Shown: positions 1 through 5,451 of the stretch, one piece after another
Layout: each line of letters begins with the position of its first letter
How positions within the stretch are numbered: the first letter of the stretch is position 1
Source: an uncultured Dysgonomonas sp.
GTDB lineage: Bacteria > Bacteroidota > Bacteroidia > Bacteroidales > Dysgonomonadaceae
Assembly (NCBI GenBank): GCA_945292135.1
Contig: CALYRA010000126.1
Location: forward strand, 1 to 5,451
Direction of reading: 5' to 3'
DNA length: 5,451 bases
Program-made: the position numbers and the translations under genes
Notes under the pieces: generated by a model
Told to the model about the DNA's origin: nothing
Seen by the model: only the letters and a program-made list of their open reading frames with translations
The model's database searches: none

Positions 1-1280
1 GCCAGCAGCAAAAACAAACCAACGTTTTGAGCATAGGCTTGAAATTTTTCATTTGGTTTCCGTCTTGCTATGATTTCATATAATAAAAACATGATATGTC
101 CTCCGTCGAGCATCGGTATGGGAAGGATATTCATAAATGCCAATATAATGGATAGGAATGCGGTCATCGTCCAAAATTGTTCCCAATTCCACTGGGCTGG
201 AAACATTTTTCCAATACCGGCAAATCCGCTCAGATTTTTTACGCCTTCTTTACTGAATATGAAACGGCTTTGAGACACATATCCTTTAAGGGTTTCGATG
301 CCTTTTGTTACTCCTACGGGAAATGAGGCGAAAAATCCATATTGATCGGTTTGCATTTTATATCCTTGTGGTGCCATGAGGTAAAAGCCTAATGTCCCTG
401 CCGTATCTACTAATGCCGTTATCTTATTTTCTTGACCGTTGCGTGAATATGTTATCTCGACTGAATCGTTTTTATGTTTTGCCAACTCTTTTTTGAAATT
501 GAAAAAAGATCCTGTGCTGTTTCCATTCAGAGCTATCAAGCTATCTCCTTTCTGCAAGCCTATTCTTTGTGCTTCGCTGCCTTCTCTTAAACTATCGACC
601 AAAGTAGGTATCCAAATTGTATAGACAGGCTCTTTTGATGCTATTACTTCATCTGCGAAATAATCGGGAAGCCAAATTGAGGTTATTTTTCCGTCACGTT
701 CGACCGTTACTTCTTTAGCGTCAAGAAAGTCCATCATTGTATTGATTTCAAGCACGCTGCCTCTCATCCGAAGTTCTTTCCCATCTGCGCTTATAAGTAT
801 ATCTTTGTCTTTAAATCCTATTTTTTTTGCTACTTCCGAAAATTCCATTCCTGTTTTAATATTCTTGTATGGAATGTATGTATCGCCCCATGCAAATACC
901 ATCATCGAGAGTATAAATATGGCTAAGATTAAGTTGAACATTACTCCGCCCAACATGACCAGTAAGCGTTGCCAAGCGGGTTTGGTACGAAATTCCCAAG
1001 GTTTAGGAGGTTGAGCCAATTGTTCTTTATCCATCGACTCATCCATCATTCCCGCCAATTTCACATATCCGCCTAAAGGCAGCCAGCCTATACCGTATTC
1101 GGTGTCGCTATTCTTTGGCTTGAATTTAAATAGTGAAAATCCGGCGTCAAAAAATAAATAGAACTTTTCGACGCGTATTTTAAATATCCGGGCAAATATA
1201 AAATGACCGAATTCATGTACTATTACGAGTATAGATAAACTCAAAATTAGTTGAAGAGCCTTAATCAAGAATGTTTCCAT
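1..1280 (-). CDS. rseP: RseP-type site-2 intramembrane zinc metalloprotease, C-terminus cut by window edge
   Basis: The reading frame is open from the ATG at 1278-1280 to the left edge (426 codons plus two bases), so only the last part of the C-terminus is missing; family members are about 440-450 residues. Seen in the sequence: a first membrane helix carrying the zinc motif HEFGH (H22, E23, H26), the PLGGYVK loop at about 68-74, a second hydrophobic helix at about 105-130 with GGVMFN, two PDZ-like domains (about 135-205 and 215-295, the second containing GLQKGDSLIALNG), then the membrane segment with NILPIPMLDGG (384-394), whose D392 should be the third zinc ligand. All catalytic residues are present. 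Members of this family cut single-pass membrane proteins within the bilayer, typically anti-sigma factors after a first periplasmic cut; the substrate here is unknown. It follows dxr by 26 bases on the same strand, and a weak AGGA lies about 10 bases before the start. The dxr-rseP pairing is common in bacteria. Identification is very secure. Confidence 0.96.
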   Translation of the reverse strand, partial: METFLIKALQLILSLSILVIVHEFGHFIFARIFKIRVEKFYLFFDAGFSLFKFKPKNSDTEYGIGWLPLGGYVKLAGMMDESMDKEQLAQPPKPWEFRTKPAWQRLLVMLGGVMFNLILAIFILSMMVFAWGDTYIPYKNIKTGMEFSEVAKKIGFKDKDILISADGKELRMRGSVLEINTMMDFLDAKEVTVERDGKITSIWLPDYFADEVIASKEPVYTIWIPTLVDSLREGSEAQRIGLQKGDSLIALNGNSTGSFFNFKKELAKHKNDSVEITYSRNGQENKITALVDTAGTLGFYLMAPQGYKMQTDQYGFFASFPVGVTKGIETLKGYVSQSRFIFSKEGVKNLSGFAGIGKMFPAQWNWEQFWTMTAFLSIILAFMNILPIPMLDGGHIMFLLYEIIARRKPNEKFQAYAQNVGLFLLL

Positions 1281-1306
1281 CTATAATTTTTCCTGTTTTT
1301 AAATTT

Positions 1307-2452
1307 TTAAATTAATTCTCTCGCAATACAACGCGCTTCGATATCTGTACGGACATAATCTTCGTATGTCGGTTCTTTCACGAAAGTGGTTTTTTGCATA
1401 GTGAGTTCTATTATATCGCTCATTTGTAAGAATCCTATTTCATCTCGTAAAAATGAAGCTACAACAATTTCATTTGCGGCATTCAATATACATGGCATGT
1501 TACCTTTGGTACGAATGGCTTCAAAGGCAAATTCGAGATTGCGAAAACGGTCGGTATCGGGTTTCTCGAACGTCATTGTCTGCAATTTGAAAAAGTCGAG
1601 ACGTTTAAAGTTTGATTTCAGCCGATCGGGATAACTAAGCGCATATTGTATGGGAAGTCGCATATCGGGCAATCCAAGCTGAGCGATAACTGATGAGTCT
1701 TCGAATTGTACCATCGAATGTATTATTGATTGTGGATGTACTACGACTTCTACTTGCGAGGGTTCTAAATCGAAAAGCCATTTTGCTTCGATCATTTCAA
1801 AACCTTTATTCATCATCGAAGCGGAGTCAATTGTTACCTTCGCGCCCATGTCCCAATTAGGGTGTTTCAATGCTTCGTTTTTAGTTACTTTCTGTAATTG
1901 ATCTTTTGTATGATTACGAAATGGTCCTCCGGATGCCGTTAAAAATATTTTCTCGATTGGAGAATTTTCGCCGTTCAAACATTGAAATATTGCTGAGTGT
2001 TCTGAATCTACGGGTAGTATTGGTACGCGGTTTTCTATAGCTAACGACGTTATCAATTCGCCCGCTACAACCAAAGTCTCTTTATTGGCTAAGGCTATTG
2101 CTTTGCCGGACTTGATAGCGTTAATGGTTGGTAATAATCCCGAATAACCTACCATTGCGGTAAGGACAATATCAATTGGCTCGCTCGTCACCACTTGAGC
2201 TATTGAATCATTTCCTGCCCATACTTTTATGGGAAGTTCTTTTAAGGCTTCTTTCAAATATTCATATTTCTCTTCATTGGCTATCACTACGACTTCGGGC
2301 ATAAATTCCCGCGCTTGCCGTATCAATAATTCTACTTGATTATTTGCTGTAAGCGCATATATTTCGAAACGTTCTTTGTGTTCTCTGATAACTTCCAAAG
2401 CTTGTGTACCAATAGAACCTGTCGAACCTAATATTGCTATTTTACGTGTCAT
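1307..2452 (-). CDS. dxr: 1-deoxy-D-xylulose 5-phosphate reductoisomerase (DXR/IspC)
   Basis: A complete 381-residue protein; E. coli Dxr has 398. It catalyses the NADPH- and metal-dependent rearrangement and reduction of DXP to 2-C-methyl-D-erythritol 4-phosphate, the first committed step of the MEP isoprenoid pathway in the cytosol. Seen: the Rossmann dinucleotide motif GSTGSIG (9-15), LANKETLV with K124, metal ligands D149 and E151 in PVDSEHSAIFQ, and E219 in MNKGFEMIEA. The phosphate- and substrate-binding residues S174 (SGG), H197 and W200 (HPNW), S210, N215 and K216 are also present. These match the E. coli active-site positions at a constant offset of 12 in that stretch, so the enzyme should be active. 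The start at 2450-2452 puts the Rossmann motif at its usual distance from the N-terminus. No Shine-Dalgarno sequence is visible. It lies 32 bases after the LytM-fold gene and 26 before rseP, so it is probably co-transcribed. A organism with this gene is expected to use the MEP rather than the mevalonate route. Confidence 0.98.
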   Translation of the reverse strand: MTRKIAILGSTGSIGTQALEVIREHKERFEIYALTANNQVELLIRQAREFMPEVVVIANEEKYEYLKEALKELPIKVWAGNDSIAQVVTSEPIDIVLTAMVGYSGLLPTINAIKSGKAIALANKETLVVAGELITSLAIENRVPILPVDSEHSAIFQCLNGENSPIEKIFLTASGGPFRNHTKDQLQKVTKNEALKHPNWDMGAKVTIDSASMMNKGFEMIEAKWLFDLEPSQVEVVVHPQSIIHSMVQFEDSSVIAQLGLPDMRLPIQYALSYPDRLKSNFKRLDFFKLQTMTFEKPDTDRFRNLEFAFEAIRTKGNMPCILNAANEIVVASFLRDEIGFLQMSDIIELTMQKTTFVKEPTYEDYVRTDIEARCIARELI

Positions 2453-2484
2453 AAATGATTTGTAAATTCAATCTTTAAGTTTTT

Positions 2485-3348
2485 TTAAAAGGTAATGTAA
2501 GTTTCTGGATTAACGGCTACTCCATTATACCATAATTCAAAATATAGTTTATCGGATTTGTCGTCTTTAGTCCCGAGCGTGGCAATGGCTTCTCCTGTTT
2601 TTACCGAATCGCCAATTTTTTTTTGCAACATGCCGCAATGTTTGTATATTGACAGAAATCCGTTTTTATGTTGTATCTGAATTATATTACCTACATTCAG
2701 TTCATATCCTTCATAAATGATCGTTCCTTCCATTACGGCTGATATCGTTTTGCCCGCATTCGCCTGTAAGGCAATTCCATAATGATCGATTTTAGGATTA
2801 AACTTTTCTATTATCGCGCCTGATAGAGGGGCAAAGAATATAAATGCTTCGGAAGATGTGTTGGCTGTTGGTAATACGGACAAGTTATATTTCTCATTTT
2901 CTCCATATTGTTGTACAAAGTCTTGTTCGACGTCTGATTTTTGCAATGCGGGATCATCTGCCGATAGGTTAAGTGAATCGGTAACCGTCTTGACTGAATC
3001 TGCTTTCATTGTACCGTCAAGTATCATGCGTACATTGCTTGCGTAAATATCATAACTATTCATCCTTCGTTCCAATGAATCTGCTACGATATTGGAACGC
3101 AATGCCGTTTCTCTTACTTCCGAATCCAAATATCCAGGTAAATAATATCTTATAGGTGTTACAATTATAAAAAATGCGGTAAATGTCACTAATAAAGAAG
3201 CAATAGTTATAAACAAAATTGCTCCTGAAAATATAGAGGCTCTGATTTTCCATATTTCCTGAAGGGTATTTTCATTTATTATCGAAACTCTGTAATTGAA
3301 GCGTATTCGCTTCCAAAAACTATGTTTTCCTTTTTTCTTTTTAGACAT
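2485..3348 (-). CDS. Membrane-anchored LytM/M23-fold protein with degenerate active site
   Basis: A complete 287-residue protein. Seen: a lysine-rich N-terminus (KKKKGK), a short cytoplasmic stretch, one hydrophobic helix at about 37-64, a charged, probably helical linker (about 75-150), and a C-terminal LytM/M23 beta domain (about 170-287) ending in ELWYNGVAVNPETYITF. The expected topology is N-in with the M23 fold in the periplasm. Active M23 enzymes cut peptidoglycan peptide bridges and need an HxxxD and an HxH motif plus a further histidine. Here H189 and H237 remain, but the Asp ligand is A193, and the HxH site reads KLY (K267, Y269). Two of three zinc ligands are therefore gone, and I infer that the domain is catalytically dead, perhaps a binding or activator module like the degenerate LytM proteins EnvC and NlpD. 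It heads an operon with dxr and rseP; as I recall this gene order recurs in Bacteroidales. The fold is secure; the biological role is not known. Confidence 0.9.
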   Translation of the reverse strand: MSKKKKGKHSFWKRIRFNYRVSIINENTLQEIWKIRASIFSGAILFITIASLLVTFTAFFIIVTPIRYYLPGYLDSEVRETALRSNIVADSLERRMNSYDIYASNVRMILDGTMKADSVKTVTDSLNLSADDPALQKSDVEQDFVQQYGENEKYNLSVLPTANTSSEAFIFFAPLSGAIIEKFNPKIDHYGIALQANAGKTISAVMEGTIIYEGYELNVGNIIQIQHKNGFLSIYKHCGMLQKKIGDSVKTGEAIATLGTKDDKSDKLYFELWYNGVAVNPETYITF

Positions 3349-3407
3349 TCAATCTTTTTATCATCTCATTTATTCCGCCTGACCTCTCCACAGGGTACAG
3401 AGCTTCG

Positions 3408-3436
3408 CAAAATTACTAAAAAAGCACCATGAACAA
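3408..3436 (-). promoter_or_regulatory. Bacteroidota-type promoter for the LytM-dxr-rseP operon
   Basis: Reading the minus strand, TAATTTTG (3415 to 3408) matches the -7 consensus TAnnTTTG of the Bacteroidota housekeeping sigma factor exactly. A TTG (3436 to 3434) lies 18 bases upstream, close to the usual spacing of the -33 element. Transcription should begin near 3400, giving a leader of roughly 50 bases before the ATG at 3348. No other match of this quality precedes the three minus-strand genes, and none is visible in the 32-base gap before dxr, which supports a single operon promoter. This is a sequence match only. Confidence 0.65.
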
Positions 3437-3630
3437 TGCTTATCGGACAAGAAAACTAATCTTTAAGTTCAATATTTATAAATTATTATTATTAAAAAAG
3501 GGGAAAAAACTTCAATCAAAATCCCTCAGATTACATGACTGGAAGGGCGAAATAGTAAAACTCGTTTGTCGTTCAATTTCAAGAATTTCATTTATTTATA
3601 GAAATAAAGTAGTGTATAAAAAAAAATGGT

Positions 3631-3638
3631 TATTTTTG
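3631..3638 (+). promoter_or_regulatory. Bacteroidota -7 promoter element for spt
   Basis: TATTTTTG followed by CA fits the TAnnTTTG -7 consensus of Bacteroidota promoters and lies 63 bases before the spt start codon, so the leader would be about 55 bases. No clear TTG or TTTG is found about 18-21 bases upstream, where the sequence is instead A-rich; the -33 element is thus weak or missing. It is the best candidate for the spt promoter in the spacer. Confidence 0.5.
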
Positions 3639-3701
3639 CACCCTGTATACGAAATTTTATCGATGAGAAACTATTGAATATATTATGTTATAAAGCTAAA
3701 T

Positions 3702-4892
3702 ATGAATCTATTATTAGAGAAAATGAACAGATTCGACGCTGCCCGCAAAACAAGGGAAGCTGGAATCTATCCTTATTTTAGAGAAATACAAAGCGATCAG
3801 GATACTGAGGTTGTTATCAACGGAAAGAAAATCCTGATGTTTGGATCTAATGCCTATTTAGGACTTACAAATCACCCAGCTGTTAAAGAAGCTGCTATCG
3901 ATGCCGTAAACAAATACGGAACAGGAATGGCAGGTTCTCGATTTCTGAATGGAACTCTTGATATCCATATCGAATTGGAACATAAATTGGCTAAATTTGT
4001 AAATAAAGAAGAAGCTATTGTATATTCCACAGGTTTTAATGTAAACCAAGGCGTAATTGGCTGCCTGACAGGTCGTGAAGATTACATAATCTGGGATGCG
4101 TTAGACCATGCGTCCATTATTGAAGGAAATAGAGCGTCACTCTCCAATAAGCTCAAATTTCGCCATAACGATATGGATTCGTTAGAAAAACAACTTCAAA
4201 AATGTGAGGCGGACAAGGTTAAACTCATTGTAGTCGATAGCATCTTCAGTATGGAGGGCGATATTATTAATTTGCCGGAAGTCGTAAGACTAGCAAAAAA
4301 ATATAATGCCAACATAATGATTGATGAGGCTCACGGACTTGGCGTTATGGGAAAAAATTACAATGGCAAGGGGGTGCATGATCATTTCGGAGTCACCGAT
4401 GATATGAGCCTGATTATGGGGACATTCAGTAAATCGTTAGCTTCGATCGGAGGTTTCGTTGCAGCCGACAGTCAGACAATAGACTATTTACGCCACAATT
4501 CGAGACCTTATATCTTCAGCGCGAGTATTACGCCTTCCGCTACAGCCGCAGCAAGTAAAGCACTGGATATATTAATAGCAGAACCTGAACGTGTAAAAAA
4601 TCTTTGGGATGTAACGAATTACGCATTGGAAGGATTCCGCCAAATGGGTTGCGAGATAGGTCATACCTCTACGCCAATTATACCTTTATTTATAAGAAAT
4701 AACGAAAAAACATTCCTTATAACCAAGATGTTGTTTGAAGAAGGTATATTTGTAAACCCTGTCGTAGCGCCCGCTGTTGCGCCAAATGATACTTTAATAC
4801 GTTTCTCACTGATGGCAACCCATACCAAAGGACAAGTAGACGTCGCCATAGAAAAGATACATAAAGTCTTCAAAAACATGGAAGTTATCTAA
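3702..4892 (+). CDS. spt: Serine palmitoyltransferase (PLP-dependent alpha-oxoamine synthase)
   Basis: A complete 396-residue member of the class II aminotransferase fold, alpha-oxoamine synthase family. It should condense L-serine with a long-chain acyl-CoA (or acyl carrier thioester) to 3-ketosphinganine, the first committed step of sphingolipid synthesis, in the cytosol or at the inner membrane face. Seen: MFGSNAYLGLT (46-56), GSRFLNGTLDIH (78-89), the histidine expected to stack on the PLP ring (H136, in LDHASI), SMEGD (183-187), D208 and H211 in IDEAHGLG, the Schiff-base lysine K244 in GTFSKSLASIGGF, and R367 in LIRFSLMATHT. Close relatives by function are 2-amino-3-ketobutyrate CoA ligase (Kbl), BioF and HemA. 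I prefer serine palmitoyltransferase because the YFREIQ N-terminus, LMFGSNAYLGLT and RFSLMATHT segments closely follow the Sphingobacterium and Bacteroides enzymes as I remember them. Automated annotation may say Kbl. The ATG has no Shine-Dalgarno sequence; the gene is transcribed away from the dxr operon and ends before a hairpin. Confidence 0.9.
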   Translation: MNLLLEKMNRFDAARKTREAGIYPYFREIQSDQDTEVVINGKKILMFGSNAYLGLTNHPAVKEAAIDAVNKYGTGMAGSRFLNGTLDIHIELEHKLAKFVNKEEAIVYSTGFNVNQGVIGCLTGREDYIIWDALDHASIIEGNRASLSNKLKFRHNDMDSLEKQLQKCEADKVKLIVVDSIFSMEGDIINLPEVVRLAKKYNANIMIDEAHGLGVMGKNYNGKGVHDHFGVTDDMSLIMGTFSKSLASIGGFVAADSQTIDYLRHNSRPYIFSASITPSATAAASKALDILIAEPERVKNLWDVTNYALEGFRQMGCEIGHTSTPIIPLFIRNNEKTFLITKMLFEEGIFVNPVVAPAVAPNDTLIRFSLMATHTKGQVDVAIEKIHKVFKNMEVI

Positions 4893-4924
4893 ACCGAATA
4901 ATACGTTATAGATATAATAAGCTT

Positions 4925-4957
4925 AACCCTCTGTCCGTTAAAAGATAGAGGGTTTTC
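4925..4957 (+). terminator. Probable intrinsic terminator after spt
   Basis: AACCCTCT (4925-4932) pairs perfectly with AGAGGGTT (4947-4954) to give an 8-bp stem with a 14-base loop. The 3' arm runs into a short T run (TTTT, 4953-4956). It begins 32 bases after the spt stop codon. The T tract is short and is followed by CTAT, so termination may be incomplete. The next start codon is only 22 bases after the stem, so the hairpin also lies in, or just before, the leader of the downstream gene. Confidence 0.7.
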
Positions 4958-4976
4958 TATCTAAATAAAATACTAT

Positions 4977-5451
4977 ATGAAAAAAATTTTATTTCTCGCA
5001 TTCGGTTTGTTATCCCTTGTCGGCGCAAAAGCTGATTATAACGTCTCAGGATTACCCAATGGTATTTATTCAACGGCGCTTATTATGCAGGATACATGTA
5101 ATATAGAAGCGAGCATCGAAACACCGTTAATCGAAAATTCGGATGGCACGTTAGACGAGATCACTAATTTTGAGGAAGAATTATCCGCTCCCGCTACAAT
5201 ACATTTTAAATTCAAGATTAACAGTTCAGTAGATTATTATAAATGGTCTATTATACATATAAAGGATGGGAATGAATCAGTAGTAGGTACGTCCACGGCA
5301 AAAGAATATATATATACCTTCAATGATGAAGGCGATTATAAAGTTAAATTTGAAGCCGGCAAACTAAATACCGATTGTTATTTTGACTTAGGAATAGACT
5401 CTTACGTAAAAATATCAAATTCACAATTAGACGCGCCGAATTTCTTTTCGC
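4977..5451 (+). CDS. Secreted PKD-like protein, probable type IX secretion (type B) cargo, C-terminus cut by window edge
   Basis: The frame is open from the ATG at 4977 to the right edge (158 codons plus one base). Seen: a classical signal peptide (MKK, hydrophobic core, small residues ending AKA, cleavage expected after residue 19, before D20) with no lipobox cysteine. A mature region of short beta-strand-like segments follows. Residues about 72-146 (APATIHFKF, YYKWSI, YTFNDEGDYKVKF) look like a PKD/immunoglobulin-like fold. Two cysteines, C41 and C134, could form a disulfide. The last visible residues, KISNSQLDAPNFFS, resemble the linker into the gliding-motility-associated C-terminal (CHU_C, type B) sorting domain, where the family usually reads PNxFSPNGDGxND. 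The single remaining base, C, is compatible with a proline codon. If so, the protein passes the inner membrane by Sec and the outer membrane by the type IX system. The start lies 22 bases after the terminator stem, with no clear promoter between. The protein's function is unknown. Confidence 0.8.
   Translation, partial: MKKILFLAFGLLSLVGAKADYNVSGLPNGIYSTALIMQDTCNIEASIETPLIENSDGTLDEITNFEEELSAPATIHFKFKINSSVDYYKWSIIHIKDGNESVVGTSTAKEYIYTFNDEGDYKVKFEAGKLNTDCYFDLGIDSYVKISNSQLDAPNFFS

Larger units (their letters stand above)
3349..3701. other. Divergent intergenic region with no convincing gene
   Basis: These 353 AT-rich bases separate the leftward operon from the rightward spt gene. Besides the two promoter elements listed separately, they contain an A/T-rich run at about 3470-3512 and an A-run at 3618-3626. 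An 82-codon open frame on the plus strand (3429-3677) is rich in Lys, Ile, Leu and Phe, as expected of translated AT-rich spacer, overlaps both promoter elements and has no domain I recognise, so I do not call it a gene. I see no tRNA, riboswitch or strong hairpin. Confidence 0.75.

Noticed and set aside
742..1014. A 90-codon plus-strand frame, and shorter plus-strand frames at 70-273 and 439-624.
   Set aside because: All are antisense to rseP, whose frame is open throughout and carries the conserved site-2 protease motifs.
1386..1634. An 82-codon plus-strand frame opposite dxr.
   Set aside because: It is the complementary-strand shadow of a fully conserved enzyme.
3056..3253. A 65-codon minus-strand frame rich in Phe, Tyr and Ile.
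   Set aside because: It lies inside the LytM-fold gene in another frame, over the membrane-helix coding region, which explains its composition.
2466..3357. The 11-base sequence ATTCAATCTTT occurs at 2466-2476 and at 3347-3357, close upstream of the dxr and LytM-fold starts.
   Set aside because: The copies sit at different distances from their start codons, one overlaps the ATG itself, and an AT-rich 11-mer can recur by chance; two copies do not support a regulatory site.
3381..3402. A possible small hairpin (CTCT with GAGAG) in the leader of the minus-strand operon.
   Set aside because: The stem is only four or five pairs with no tail; it does not match any riboswitch or attenuator I know.
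3390..3646. An inverted 7-mer (ACAGGGT / ACCCTGT) occurs just downstream of each putative -7 element.
   Set aside because: It is only seven bases long and the copies are about 250 bases apart; this is too weak to call an operator without conservation data.
3429..3677. An 82-codon open frame on the plus strand in the divergent spacer.
   Set aside because: It overlaps both promoter elements, its composition is that of translated AT-rich spacer, and it has no recognisable domain, signal peptide or convincing start.
4661..4879. A 72-codon minus-strand frame, and one at 3858-4049.
   Set aside because: Both are antisense to spt, with no independent coding evidence.

Overview
The window looks like chromosomal DNA from a Bacteroidota bacterium, most likely order Bacteroidales. 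The evidence is low-GC DNA with AT-rich spacers, little or no Shine-Dalgarno sequence before the starts, promoter elements of the Bacteroidota type (TAnnTTTG), a serine palmitoyltransferase of the sphingolipid-making Bacteroidota type, and a secreted protein whose visible end resembles the entry to a type B (CHU_C) type IX secretion sorting domain. A relative of Dysgonomonas or Parabacteroides is plausible, but the genus is an inference from memory of similar proteins.

Left part (1-3348, minus strand): three genes read leftwards as one tight operon. They are a membrane-anchored LytM/M23-fold protein, dxr (DXP reductoisomerase, MEP isoprenoid pathway) and rseP (site-2 intramembrane zinc protease, cut by the left edge). 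Gaps are only 32 and 26 bases. The operon belongs to cell-envelope and isoprenoid housekeeping. The surprise is the M23-fold protein: it has lost most of the zinc-binding and catalytic residues, so it is probably not an active peptidase.

Middle (3349-3701): a 353-base divergent promoter region with no convincing gene. It has a good Bacteroidota-type promoter driving the left operon and a -7-like element ahead of the right-hand gene.

Right part (3702-5451, plus strand): a complete serine palmitoyltransferase gene, the committed step of sphingolipid synthesis, followed by a hairpin that looks like an intrinsic terminator. Only 22 bases after the stem a new gene begins, encoding a secreted protein with a signal peptide and a PKD-like beta domain. 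It is cut by the right edge just where a type IX sorting domain would begin.

The common theme is the cell envelope: isoprenoid precursors for undecaprenyl carrier and quinones (dxr), membrane proteolysis (rseP), a periplasmic LytM-fold protein, sphingolipids (spt) and an exported protein. This is mostly ordinary core genome. I see no mobile element, CRISPR array, RNA gene or obvious new multi-gene system.
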